Assembly: GCF_000374105.1 (NCBI RefSeq)
Contig: NZ_KB893650.1
Span: 1,831,145 to 1,895,144 of the forward strand
Length of the DNA stretch: 64,000 nucleotides
DNA from: Kangiella aquimarina DSM 16071
Lineage (GTDB): Bacteria; Pseudomonadota; Gammaproteobacteria; Enterobacterales; Kangiellaceae
Reading direction: 5' to 3'
Shown here: positions 47,647 to 55,788 of the stretch, piece after piece
How the letters are laid out: each line of letters starts with the position of its first letter
Position numbering within the stretch: position 1 is the first letter of the stretch
Translations under genes and position numbers: made by a program
Notes under the pieces: model-generated
Database searches by the model: none
The model's input: the letters and a program-made list of their open reading frames with translations, nothing else
What the model was told of the DNA's origin: nothing

Positions 47647-48235
47647 AATGCTTCTTCCACTGTAACCAGCCAACAATGGCCATGACTGTATAAGCCATAA
47701 ACAAAATTGCAGTTATCAGCAAACCTTTTTCCCAATATAAAAACACTGAAACAAAGTCGATCACAACCCAGTACAACCAGTTTTCCAGCACCTTCTGCGC
47801 TAATAGATAAGTCGTAAACACTGCAAACCAGGTTGTGAATGAATCAACATAGGCAAAATCCTGAGTCGTGTAATTATCGAGCAGGTAACCGCTAATAACG
47901 ACAACAGCTGACAGGCCTACTATCCAAGCCAAATGCACTTTCAATGACCAGCGACTTATGGGCTTCTCGTTCCCTCGTTTACCGGTAAAGCGCCATTGAT
48001 AAAAGCCATAAACCGCCATCAACAAATAATAGACGTTAAGCAGCGACTCCATGAATAAATTAACGTCATAGAACAAAACCGTGTAGATCGCTGTACTAAA
48101 AAAAGCCGCAACCCAACACCAGATATTTTCTTTAATCGCTAACAGAATGTAAGCAATGGCCAAAGCAACCGCCAGCCACTCCCAACCTGAAGTGGCCGCT
48201 ACTTGCTGGCTAAAAGTTTCAAAGAAGTCACTCAT
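47624..48235 (-). CDS. PnuC-family vitamin transporter, probable thiamine permease (PnuT type)
   Basis: The 203-residue membrane protein has about seven hydrophobic segments and the family signature LLNVYYLLMAVYGFYQW, with the nearby IKENIWCWVAAFFSTAIYTVLFY. PnuC relatives move nicotinamide riboside or, in the PnuT subgroup, thiamine. The TPP riboswitch upstream of the operon and a kinase downstream favour thiamine trapped by phosphorylation. Confidence 0.88.
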   Translation of the reverse strand: MSDFFETFSQQVAATSGWEWLAVALAIAYILLAIKENIWCWVAAFFSTAIYTVLFYDVNLFMESLLNVYYLLMAVYGFYQWRFTGKRGNEKPISRWSLKVHLAWIVGLSAVVVISGYLLDNYTTQDFAYVDSFTTWFAVFTTYLLAQKVLENWLYWVVIDFVSVFLYWEKGLLITAILFMAYTVMAIVGWLQWKKHYAQQKTA

Positions 48236-48272
48236 CTGATTTTATTATTCGCTTCTCTATTAATCGGGTCTA

Positions 48273-48524
48273 CTAATCGGGCTTAACATCGCTGTTTAAA
48301 AACTTAGCAACAAACACCTGCTTGCCATAGGTCTTAAAGGAGTACTCAACAGTTTCATTAACCACCGCCATCACAGAATCAAAGTCACCAAAAATCTGCG
48401 TACTCATGGTATTTACGATAGCCTCAACACGCTGGTCGCCCATCAAACGCTCGACGATATCCTGAATAATCGGCAGGAATTGATCGTCTAGCGGATACAG
48501 GCTCAACTCAACTGAAATCTTCAT
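48273..48524 (-). CDS. YkoF/MTH1187-like thiamine-binding protein
   Basis: The 83-residue protein starts MKISVELSLYPLDDQFLPII, the ferredoxin-like (DUF77/YkoF) strand-loop with SLYPL, and continues with an alpha-beta pattern that fits one such domain. Members bind thiamine or hydroxymethylpyrimidine. Here it sits in a riboswitch-controlled operon between a TonB receptor and a PnuC-type permease. No signal peptide is seen, so it would bind the vitamin in the cytoplasm. Strong GAGGG ribosome site. Confidence 0.78.
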   Translation of the reverse strand: MKISVELSLYPLDDQFLPIIQDIVERLMGDQRVEAIVNTMSTQIFGDFDSVMAVVNETVEYSFKTYGKQVFVAKFLNSDVKPD

Positions 48525-48543
48525 TGCGTCATTCCCTCAATAT

Positions 48544-50739
48544 TTAAAAGCTGTAGGCAGCACGAACACCAACAATTCTTGGTGTACCATACTGGAAATA
48601 AGGTTCGGTTTCATAAAACTTTCTTGGATCATTACCGAAGCTACCAAAGCCACGGTTAACAACCGTTTCGTCGGTCAGGTTGCGCCCATAAAATTCTAAT
48701 AGCCAATGAGTATCTTCATAAGTAAGCGCCAGATGCCACAATTGATAATCGTCAGCTTTAACCTGATGACGATCTGACAAGTAGAACTCGTCCTTAAACT
48801 CGGTTTGTAGATTCAAACTCCAGTAATCGCTCAGATAAAAATCAGCGCCCAGCACCCATTGCAACTCTGGCGAGTGCGCCAGCTCGCGACCAGTCAAGTC
48901 ATAGGGAACCGGAGGGTTAGCGGTTAAGTCTGCCAAGACATGAGTAAAGCTTTGCAAGTTTTCGAACTCAGTTTTTAATATGCCCATCGAACCATAAAAA
49001 TGCGCCCAATCCAGTGAACGCCAATTCCATTCAACTTCTGCGCCGTAGCTTTTGGCGCCACCAGCGTTGATGTTGTAGTCAGTGAAATTACAGGGGCACT
49101 CGCCGCCTTCCTGCAAGGTACGCCCATCTGCCTGCGACGTCACATAAGATTGCTTGGACTGAATGTCATCGCGGTTTTGATAGAACACTGAGGCCTGCAA
49201 AGTGAATCCAGCATCAGGCCACATCCCTTTTACACCAAGCTCATGATTAAGCATGTATTCTGAATCGTACTCGCGTTGTGATTCAGGCAGTTCCTGAGCC
49301 GTGTTAAAGCCCCCTGCTTTGTAGCCACGCGACAGTAACGCATAAAGCATGGTCTGCTCATTGGCCTGATATTCAAGAGAAACCTTCCCACCCCAGAAAT
49401 TTTCAGAACGCTCATCAGCAAACGGCTGGTTGTCATTGTAATCCGCAGTCTGACGCTCGTAACGCAACCCGCTCGCAAGAGTCCAGGCATTATTCAATGG
49501 AATGTCCAACTGTCCGTACAATGCAGCGTTGCGGGTGTCGTACTGATTTCTAAAATCAACGGGATTAAAAGTGTATTGGCGTAACAGGTCGACCGACTGG
49601 TCGCGGAAATATGCGCCGACTACCCACTGATTCGATAAGGTGTCTGTGCTGCCCTGCCCACCAATCAGTTTCATATCCAGGCTAAGATTGCGGTTATCTC
49701 TTAAGAAGCGGTCAAATGACGAATACCACCAATCAAAACCCCAGTCATCGCTGTCGCACGGTGTGCCCTCACAAATCCCGGTATGGCTCCAGTCTTCGTC
49801 ATAAGCATAATCCAGTTCGCTATCGGCAAACGACAAGGTGCTTTGCAACTTGGTGGAGTCCCAAGCCCATTCAGCGATAAAAGAAGCACCGATGGTTTCC
49901 TGGCGATCATGTCCCGGCTCATCAGAATAGGTCTGGCGAGTATTATCCAGACTAAAGGCATCGTAGCCATTGTCCACATCGACAAAAATCAGATTAGAGG
50001 TTAAGGAAAAACTATCATCCGGCTGATAGACCAGACGTCCTTTCAAGCTCGATTCATCATAATTCTGAGTATCATCGCGCCCAAGGAAAATATTATCGGT
50101 ATAGCCATCGCTGCGATACTGTCCCACCGCAATACGATAACCCAGGCTGTCAGACAACTGGTCACTACTAATCAAGGAAGCGCTACGACCGCTATAAGAC
50201 TCAAGGGAAGCTGTAAATTTCAATAGGTCTTCCTCAGGAGCAGCTGACACCATATTAATCAAGCCGGCCAAAGCGTTAGCGCCATACAATGTGCCCTGTG
50301 GGCCACGCAGAATCTCAACTTGCTGCGTGTCCAGCATCAAGGCTCCGCCAGCAATACCCGTCATATCAATGCCATCAACAATCAGACCAACCGAATAATT
50401 GACCGGCTCAACAAACTCACTACGCTCGCCCACACCACGAATCTGAATAAAACGGCCCCGCGACGCTCCAGTAGCAAAGTTCACATTCGGAGCCAGATTC
50501 AAAATATTATCAAGATGATAAGCATTGTTCTTACGAGCTGTCTCACTATCGACCACCGTCACGCTTGACGGTAAAGTCAAAGGACTCTCAGTCAAATGCT
50601 CAGCATTGATTACCAAAGTCTCAATGTCGTCATCCATCTGCTCATCAGCAAGCGCCTGCTCATCAGCAAGAGCACCAAGCGACATCGCCAACAGACTGGT
50701 CAAAACAAGAGGTTTAAAAGAACGAATAGCGTGTTTCAA
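48544..50739 (-). CDS. TonB-dependent outer-membrane receptor, probable thiamine uptake
   Basis: The 731-residue protein has a signal peptide (MKHAIRSFKPLVLTSLLAMSLGALA), a TonB-box-like start of the mature protein (DIETLVINAEHL), a plug domain (LPSSVTVVDSETARKNNAYHLDNILNLAP, RGPQGTLYGANALAGLINMV), and a 22-strand barrel ending in ...GVRAAYSF with terminal Phe. A TTG at 50737-50739 with GGAG eight bases upstream is chosen; the ORF extends five codons further. Control by the TPP riboswitch and downstream vitamin genes point to thiamine or its precursors. Confidence 0.87.
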   Translation of the reverse strand: MKHAIRSFKPLVLTSLLAMSLGALADEQALADEQMDDDIETLVINAEHLTESPLTLPSSVTVVDSETARKNNAYHLDNILNLAPNVNFATGASRGRFIQIRGVGERSEFVEPVNYSVGLIVDGIDMTGIAGGALMLDTQQVEILRGPQGTLYGANALAGLINMVSAAPEEDLLKFTASLESYSGRSASLISSDQLSDSLGYRIAVGQYRSDGYTDNIFLGRDDTQNYDESSLKGRLVYQPDDSFSLTSNLIFVDVDNGYDAFSLDNTRQTYSDEPGHDRQETIGASFIAEWAWDSTKLQSTLSFADSELDYAYDEDWSHTGICEGTPCDSDDWGFDWWYSSFDRFLRDNRNLSLDMKLIGGQGSTDTLSNQWVVGAYFRDQSVDLLRQYTFNPVDFRNQYDTRNAALYGQLDIPLNNAWTLASGLRYERQTADYNDNQPFADERSENFWGGKVSLEYQANEQTMLYALLSRGYKAGGFNTAQELPESQREYDSEYMLNHELGVKGMWPDAGFTLQASVFYQNRDDIQSKQSYVTSQADGRTLQEGGECPCNFTDYNINAGGAKSYGAEVEWNWRSLDWAHFYGSMGILKTEFENLQSFTHVLADLTANPPVPYDLTGRELAHSPELQWVLGADFYLSDYWSLNLQTEFKDEFYLSDRHQVKADDYQLWHLALTYEDTHWLLEFYGRNLTDETVVNRGFGSFGNDPRKFYETEPYFQYGTPRIVGVRAAYSF

Positions 50740-50902
50740 AAGACAACTCCACAAATAACTTATGTTTGGGCTATGCGGAGTAACAACAGAAAAGACAGAA
50801 ACTTGCAGCGGTTAAACTAACCAGACTTAATCCCTGTCGATAAATGGCTTAAGGTCGAGAATAATAAGCCAGAATCCCAAAATGCAATATCTCTGAACTC
50901 CC

Positions 50903-51010
50903 TGTCCCTACGCCGGTATAACCCGGATCAGGTTCTAAGGGTCTGGCGCTCAAGCAATCACAAACAGTAATCGCAATGAGCCTCATCTCAGGCTAAAAGC
51001 CACCCCTCGG
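50903..51010 (-). ncRNA. TPP (thiamine pyrophosphate) riboswitch
   Basis: On the minus strand the THI-element core is clear: GGGGTGGC at the P2 start, CTGAGATGAGG, a variable P3 arm, then ACCCTTAGAACCTGATC, GGGTTATACCGGCGTAGGGA. These match the conserved CUGAGA and ACCUGAUC...GCGUAGGGA boxes. It precedes the TonB-receptor operon by about 160 nt. Binding of TPP should turn off the operon. Confidence 0.95.
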
Positions 51011-51021
51011 GAATGCCCGAC

Positions 51022-51050
51022 ATTATACACGTCTTAAAAATAAACAGCGA
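51022..51050 (-). promoter_or_regulatory. Promoter of the TPP-riboswitch operon
   Basis: A perfect -10 TATAAT lies at 51022-51027 on the minus strand, a few bases upstream of the riboswitch. The -35 (near 51045-51051) is weak. The transcript would start near 51015. Confidence 0.6.
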
Positions 51051-51090
51051 ATGGAAAGATATGTGGTGGTAATACAGGTGTTTTGGATGG

Positions 51091-51116
51091 CCGTAGGGTG
51101 CGTCGCGACGCACCGC
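51091..51116. repeat. REP-like palindrome, copy 2
   Basis: GGTGCGTCGCGACGCACC (51097-51114) is a perfect 18-bp palindrome, preceded by GTAG. It shares GTAGGGTGCGTCG with copy 1 at 6751-6788 (read on its minus strand). Confidence 0.7.
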
Positions 51117-51141
51117 TCTTGGAGCTATATGTAGATTAACT

Positions 51142-51176
51142 GGTGCATCTCGACGCAGGTCCTAGCCTAGGAGCAC
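51142..51176 (+). repeat. REP-like element, copy 3
   Basis: GGTGCATCTCGACGCAGGTC... followed by CTAGCCTAGGAGCA. It matches 52044-52084 in direct orientation with about four changes over the first 24 bases. The two bracket the ankyrin gene. Confidence 0.6.
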
Positions 51177-51194
51177 ACCCACCATACTGTAACT

Positions 51195-51968
51195 CTATTG
51201 AACACCTAAAGCTTCTTTACATATTTTTATGCTGACCTCATCACTTGTGCAAGCTGGCAAAGTTACAATATCCTTAATATACTGCTTTTCTATGGGAGAT
51301 TTAGAATCATTCAAGACAAGGGACAAGAAGTCATGTTTTAGAGATGAATCTTTTATTTCACTTATTAAATCCAAAATAGAATACGCATAAGGCACACCTG
51401 AATATGGATTCTTATCATTTAAATCAGTTATGCTTACAATTTTATTTACCATAGCAACATCGAGCCTTTCAATGGCATAGGTAAGTGCTTTTTTATTTCC
51501 ACCATCAATAAGATCAGAGTCAACACCATTCTCTAGTAAGTAATCTGCCAATTCATGATGTTGATAAAATGCAGCCCAATGCAATATTGTCTCACCAAAT
51601 CTACTATAAGCTTTAAGGTCATCAACTTGTTTTGCAAGTGGCATAACACAATCAAGCTTGTCGTTACTTAACAAATAAAATATCGCATCATGCAACTGAC
51701 TATCATTAAGATTGCTAGAGCCTTTTTTATTATTCTGAATAACACTTAAGAGGGCTTTATCGTTATTGTTAACACATGAATACACCATCAAGTGATACAG
51801 TTCATCGGGACTTAAATCTGTAGTATTTAACCCTTTCTCTAGAGTTTTCCCATCCTTGATATAAACTAGCTCATTAATTGCATCTGGATATTGTGATGCA
51901 AGCAGATTGCTCCCTGTGAACAACATCATTGTGAATATAAAAATCTTCATCACCAAACCTCGAAACAT
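51195..51968 (-). CDS. Secreted ankyrin-repeat protein
   Basis: The 257-residue protein has a signal peptide (MFRGLVMKIFIFTMMLFTGSNLLAS). In its middle are ankyrin-type repeats, for example GETILHWAAFYQHHELADYLLENGVD and a degenerate one after it. Five Cys lie in the mature part, two pairs near the C-terminus, suggesting periplasmic disulfides. The ATG at 51966-51968 with AGAGG is preferred to an upstream start (52013); a second ATG six codons later is possible. REP-like repeats lie on both sides. Function unknown; such proteins bind other proteins. Confidence 0.7.
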   Translation of the reverse strand: MFRGLVMKIFIFTMMLFTGSNLLASQYPDAINELVYIKDGKTLEKGLNTTDLSPDELYHLMVYSCVNNNDKALLSVIQNNKKGSSNLNDSQLHDAIFYLLSNDKLDCVMPLAKQVDDLKAYSRFGETILHWAAFYQHHELADYLLENGVDSDLIDGGNKKALTYAIERLDVAMVNKIVSITDLNDKNPYSGVPYAYSILDLISEIKDSSLKHDFLSLVLNDSKSPIEKQYIKDIVTLPACTSDEVSIKICKEALGVQ

Positions 51969-52043
51969 ACTAACCTCTTTAATTATTGTATTAATTTTAC
52001 AAGCATAGGACATCCTAGCTCAGGAGCCGCCTACTAATTTATT

Positions 52044-52084
52044 GGTGCCTCTCGGCGCAGATCCTGCCCTATGGGTACCCTACG
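52044..52084 (+). repeat. REP-like element, copy 4
   Basis: GGTGCCTCTCGGCGCAGATC, then CTGCCC, TA, TGGGTACCCTAC. Aligns with copies 1 and 3. Lies between the ankyrin gene and the next ORF. Confidence 0.6.
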
Positions 52085-52090
52085 AAAAGC

Positions 52091-52597
52091 TTAATTTTCA
52101 ATAACGAAATCCCCTAACAGCCCCTCCTTAACATAAACCCTCTTATGAGATGAATCATCATTGGTATAAAAGATAACAACCCAAATTTTAGGTCTTAGCA
52201 GATCAAATGATCGTTTTGCGCGAGTATTAATCTTGATATCTTTAATGTTATCGAATTTGCTCTCTAGAAGAACTCTAATTTCTTCCTCTACAACAAGAGT
52301 CGGCTCCACCTTCCTATCCTCTATAGGGTAATACTTCTGAGTGACTATGACGCCTGCCGAAAAGGCAACAAAACACACGAAAGTGAGCTTATTCTTTAGG
52401 ATAAACTTTAAAGTAGTAACGATTAAAAAAGCCAAGCCTACTAAAGAGAATAAGAGGAACGACTCAATAAACATTGTTCCGTGGTCGGTGGAATGAGGAG
52501 CGGAAAGGTAAAACAAACCAGCACCAATTAAAAAACTGAGAGCTGACTGCCAAGTAACTTTTAATATAATCTTTGAAATTTGATAATTATCATCCAT
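52091..52597 (-). CDS. Hypothetical membrane protein
   Basis: Not recognised. The 168-residue product has three hydrophobic segments (about residues 18-33, 43-66, 71-86) and a C-terminal soluble part of about 75 residues, rich in charged residues and beta-strand-like. It lies between the ankyrin gene and the three paralogues and runs in the same direction. The composition is AT-rich with Lys/Ile, unlike the fab genes. No function is proposed. Confidence 0.6.
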   Translation of the reverse strand: MDDNYQISKIILKVTWQSALSFLIGAGLFYLSAPHSTDHGTMFIESFLLFSLVGLAFLIVTTLKFILKNKLTFVCFVAFSAGVIVTQKYYPIEDRKVEPTLVVEEEIRVLLESKFDNIKDIKINTRAKRSFDLLRPKIWVVIFYTNDDSSHKRVYVKEGLLGDFVIEN

Positions 52598-52678
52598 GAG
52601 TGGCTCACCCCTACGTTTTAAGTAAAAATATATCTAGATTTTTATGTGCTTAAAATTATACTAAGCACAAACGAATCC

Positions 52679-53197
52679 TCATAAACCAGTAGCTTCTTTT
52701 AGTTTTTTGTATCTACTTGCATAAATTGCAGCAAATCTTTCATGAGCTTGCATGACTTTATAGCTTTTAGAGTCTTTGGTTATTAGGCTAGTAATATAAT
52801 CACTTTTGAAGTCTCTCCTCGTCATACCTTCATCAAAACCAGAATAGTAGTTGTGGTGATTTTTAGTAGATTTGAGACTTTCTAATTCCTCGAATTCGAT
52901 ATTAAGAAGTCGTGCGAACACTATTACTCTCTTATAAGTGATAACCTTTTTATCTAAGTAGAAAGTTGTAATCCTGTAATTTAGACAAAAGGATATACAC
53001 AGCAACCCCGCGACAATAGCAAGTATTAGCTGGCCTGCATTTTCCGAATCGAACTCAGGAAACCAGTATTGTTTAACAATATAAACAGCCCAAACAATTG
53101 CAGCCATTAAACCTAAATACCCAATTAAATTGGCAATGTTTGAGGGCTTGTCAGAGATTATTATTTTATTGTTTTCATTTATGTATGAGTAATTCAT
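52679..53197 (-). CDS. Two-TM membrane protein, tandem paralogue A
   Basis: Unrecognised family. The 172-residue product has a short polar N-terminus (NENNKIIISDKPS), two transmembrane helices (about residues 25-45 and 58-76) with YWFPEFDSENAG between them, and a soluble domain ending KLKEATGL. It is the most diverged of three adjacent paralogues (A 52679-53197, B 53254-53784, C 53914-54429). The layout, two helices followed by a beta-rich domain, resembles bacterial PH-like membrane proteins, but no decisive motif is seen. Confidence 0.65.
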   Translation of the reverse strand: MNYSYINENNKIIISDKPSNIANLIGYLGLMAAIVWAVYIVKQYWFPEFDSENAGQLILAIVAGLLCISFCLNYRITTFYLDKKVITYKRVIVFARLLNIEFEELESLKSTKNHHNYYSGFDEGMTRRDFKSDYITSLITKDSKSYKVMQAHERFAAIYASRYKKLKEATGL

Positions 53198-53253
53198 TTT
53201 TTCCCTTATGTAACTTAATGAACCATGTGGTAAGAGTATACTTAAAGTAAAGC

Positions 53254-53784
53254 TTAACTATCCAATAAGACTAAACCTGTTCTTTTTCTAAGCATATTAA
53301 GGTATTCGAAGTATTTTTCCCAAAACCTTCCATGTATATGGAACAGTTTAATTTTTTTACCTGAGTTTAAGACTAGGAAAGAACTAAAACTATGGTTAGG
53401 AGAGATATGTTCTCTATTCCTATATTGCCCCCCATAAGAGTGATCATTTCTTACCGACTTAACCCCTATCACCTCCCACATTTTTAAATAAATCGTTCTT
53501 GAAAAGACCAGGTGCTTTACAATTATTATACTGTCAGACTTTAGATCGAAATAAACTGTTTTATAGTTGAAACTAAAAAATACAGTCAACGCTATAAGTA
53601 AAACTGGATAGAATGCCCATCCCGCATTCTTAGTATCGAATTCAGGGAGCCAGTACTGATATACGATGTAGGCTAACCATAGAAAAGCAAAAATCAATAA
53701 TAAAGAACCTATGACTCTACCTTTTAAGCTAGGTTTATTACTTATTGTTATCACATCATTTTTGTCTGAAAATTTATAAGTCAT
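53254..53784 (-). CDS. Two-TM membrane protein, tandem paralogue B
   Basis: Paralogue of A and C, 176 residues. It shares with C the string NDH/ADH-x-YGG-x-YRNREH-x2-PNHSF, then LVL-x-(N/S)G-x-KIKLF and an HG-x4-EKY-x-(E/K)YL pattern, and with both A and C the YW-(L/F)-P-(E/D)-FD-x3-NAG loop between helices. The extension after TGL (VLLDS) is unique to B. The conserved His, Tyr and Arg residues in the soluble part suggest a shared ligand or partner. Function unknown. Confidence 0.65.
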   Translation of the reverse strand: MTYKFSDKNDVITISNKPSLKGRVIGSLLLIFAFLWLAYIVYQYWLPEFDTKNAGWAFYPVLLIALTVFFSFNYKTVYFDLKSDSIIIVKHLVFSRTIYLKMWEVIGVKSVRNDHSYGGQYRNREHISPNHSFSSFLVLNSGKKIKLFHIHGRFWEKYFEYLNMLRKRTGLVLLDS

Positions 53785-53913
53785 TTCTTTTATTACTTAT
53801 TAGAGTTATTTAGCAGCAATCCATCAATCTACTGCTTTTAAAGCACGAATTGAAGCTTAGATTAAACTTTCGTTAATTGTCTTTTATTATAGCTCGAATA
53901 CCTTAGCTTGAGC

Positions 53914-54429
53914 TTATAGTCCAGTAACCACTTTCAATTCGTTCAAGTACTTAACATACTTTTCACCATAAGTTCCATGGGCCTGAAATAATTTAATCCT
54001 CTGCCCATTTTCAAGAACTAGATAACTAATAAAGCTATGATTAGGTTGCAAATGCTCTCTATTCCTGTAGTTTCCACCATAAGTATGGTCAGCCCTAATT
54101 GAAGATATTTCTTGTACTTCTGAAAAGCTAAAATGCAGTTTTTTTTGAAAAACCCGCGTGAGTTCAAGAGTGATTCGTTTTTTTTGCACATCTACGATTA
54201 TAGTTTTATAAGTAAAACAAAAGTAGCAAGTAAGAAGTATCAGGACAATAGGAAAGATTGCAGCCCCCGCATTATCCCTGTCGAAATCAGGAAACCAATA
54301 AGCATATAAGATGTAACCAAGCCATAAAATCGACAGCAGTATAAGCAGCTTCCCTATCAGGCTACCTGTAGGGGTGACTTTATTGCTAAGTCGAACAATA
54401 TTATTTTCGTGAGAATATGTATAATTCAT
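53914..54429 (-). CDS. Two-TM membrane protein, tandem paralogue C
   Basis: Third paralogue, 171 residues, closest to B in the soluble domain (YGGNYRNREHLQPNHSF, GQRIKLFQAHGTYGEKYVKYL). The loop between the helices is YWFPDFDRDNAG. The gene is separated from B by 129 bp of AT-rich DNA without a clear terminator, so each copy may carry its own leader. Repeated duplication with divergence suggests selection for variants. The 294 bp from here to the asparaginase start hold no gene. Confidence 0.65.
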   Translation of the reverse strand: MNYTYSHENNIVRLSNKVTPTGSLIGKLLILLSILWLGYILYAYWFPDFDRDNAGAAIFPIVLILLTCYFCFTYKTIIVDVQKKRITLELTRVFQKKLHFSFSEVQEISSIRADHTYGGNYRNREHLQPNHSFISYLVLENGQRIKLFQAHGTYGEKYVKYLNELKVVTGL

Positions 54430-54723
54430 TCTTGTTTATTTAAGTAAAAAGATGTTAAACATTTTAAAGCGTGTTCAGAAAGCACCTACCCTACTTCTAA
54501 AATATCAATTTGTCACGCAGCACTTAAATCAAGCTTATACAAATTACTTCGCCTTAATGTTCTCTTCACTTGCTATTTATCATAATTACTCCGCATGGAT
54601 AACCAGACTATAAGTTATTTGAACACGACTTCTTTATCCCTCTAATAAAAGTTATACTTCTGCCAACTTGTTGAATATACGAATGTCTCCCCTTACGCGG
54701 GATTGGCAAAGATTGAGCAATCT

Positions 54724-55743
54724 ATGAAGAAGAAAAAAGTTTATATCGCTTATACCGGCGGTACAATTGGGATGAAGCCTAGTGATAAGGGTTTTGTGCC
54801 GCAGGAGGGTTTTCTGGAGAATACTCTAGCGAGCTTTCATGAGTTTAAGCATCCGGATATGCCGGAGATTACGATTCGTGATTACGCGGAGCCAATTGAT
54901 TCAGCAAATATGACTCCTGAGGATTGGTATCTGATTGCGCAGGATATTCAGGGCAATTACGACGATTACGATGGCTTTGTGGTGTTGCATGGCACCGATA
55001 CCATGGCTTATACGGCGTCAGCTTTGTCATTTATGCTTGAGGGTTTGCAGAAGCCTGTGATTCTGACCGGGTCGCAAATTCCTTTGACGCAACTACGCAC
55101 CGATGCGCGCGATAACCTGATTAATGCAGTGTATCTGGCGGCTAACCACCCTATTCCTGAAGTCTGTTTGTTTTTCCATGATCATCTGCATCGCGGCAAT
55201 CGTTGCAGCAAAACCGATGCCGATGGTTTCGCAGCATTTTCGTCACCGAACATGCCACCGCTGGCCAGTATCGGCAGCACCATTAAAGTGCGCGAGCATT
55301 TAATCTTTAAGCAAAACAAACCAGGGCTGAATGTCCAAAAGTTCAGCTCGCCCAAGATTGCGATACTGACTCTTTTCCCTGGTATTTCTGCTGATTTGGT
55401 AAAAGGCTTCTTAAGCCAACCACTGGATGGGGTTGTGTTGCAGTCTTATGGCTCAGGCAATGCACCGATTAAGAATCAGGCTTTGATGGACGCTATTCGC
55501 GAAGCCTGCGCCAATGGCCAGGTGATCGTTAACTGCACCCAATGCTTAAAAGGCAGCGTTAACATGGCGACCTATGAAACCGGCAACTTGTTGATGGATG
55601 CTGGCGTGATTTCGGGTTATGACATGACCACCGAAGCGGCACTGGCAAAGTTGTATTATTTGTTTAGCCGCGGATTGGATAGGCAGACGATTCGAGAAAA
55701 GATGATGGATAATTTACGGGGGGAGTTAACAATCCCTCAATAA
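54724..55743 (+). CDS. ansA: L-asparaginase I (cytoplasmic type)
   Basis: Hydrolyses asparagine to aspartate and ammonia. The 339-residue protein begins MKKKKVYIAYTGGTIGMK with the first catalytic Thr, and shows VLHGTDTMAYTASALSFMLEG with the second Thr-Asp pair, and TGSQIPLTQLRTDARDNL, all very close to E. coli AnsA. It has no signal peptide. The ATG at 54724 is preferred over a TTG seven codons upstream. It is convergent with the lysine-ketoglutarate reductase gene and shares a bidirectional terminator with it. Confidence 0.95.
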   Translation: MKKKKVYIAYTGGTIGMKPSDKGFVPQEGFLENTLASFHEFKHPDMPEITIRDYAEPIDSANMTPEDWYLIAQDIQGNYDDYDGFVVLHGTDTMAYTASALSFMLEGLQKPVILTGSQIPLTQLRTDARDNLINAVYLAANHPIPEVCLFFHDHLHRGNRCSKTDADGFAAFSSPNMPPLASIGSTIKVREHLIFKQNKPGLNVQKFSSPKIAILTLFPGISADLVKGFLSQPLDGVVLQSYGSGNAPIKNQALMDAIREACANGQVIVNCTQCLKGSVNMATYETGNLLMDAGVISGYDMTTEAALAKLYYLFSRGLDRQTIREKMMDNLRGELTIPQ

Positions 55744-55745
55744 AC

Positions 55746-55771
55746 AAAAAGCTCCCGAGGGAGCTTTTTTT
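55746..55771. terminator. Bidirectional terminator between ansA and LKR
   Basis: AAAAGCTCCC pairs with GGGAGCTTTT across GA, with A-rich and T-rich flanks. It ends 18 bp before the stop of the minus-strand gene. Confidence 0.9.
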
Positions 55772-55788
55772 ATGCGCTTTCTTCTAAA

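Noticed and set aside
52679-54429. Tandem paralogues as a toxin-immunity locus
   Set aside because: No toxin domain, effector or secretion marker is next to them; kept only as an open possibility.
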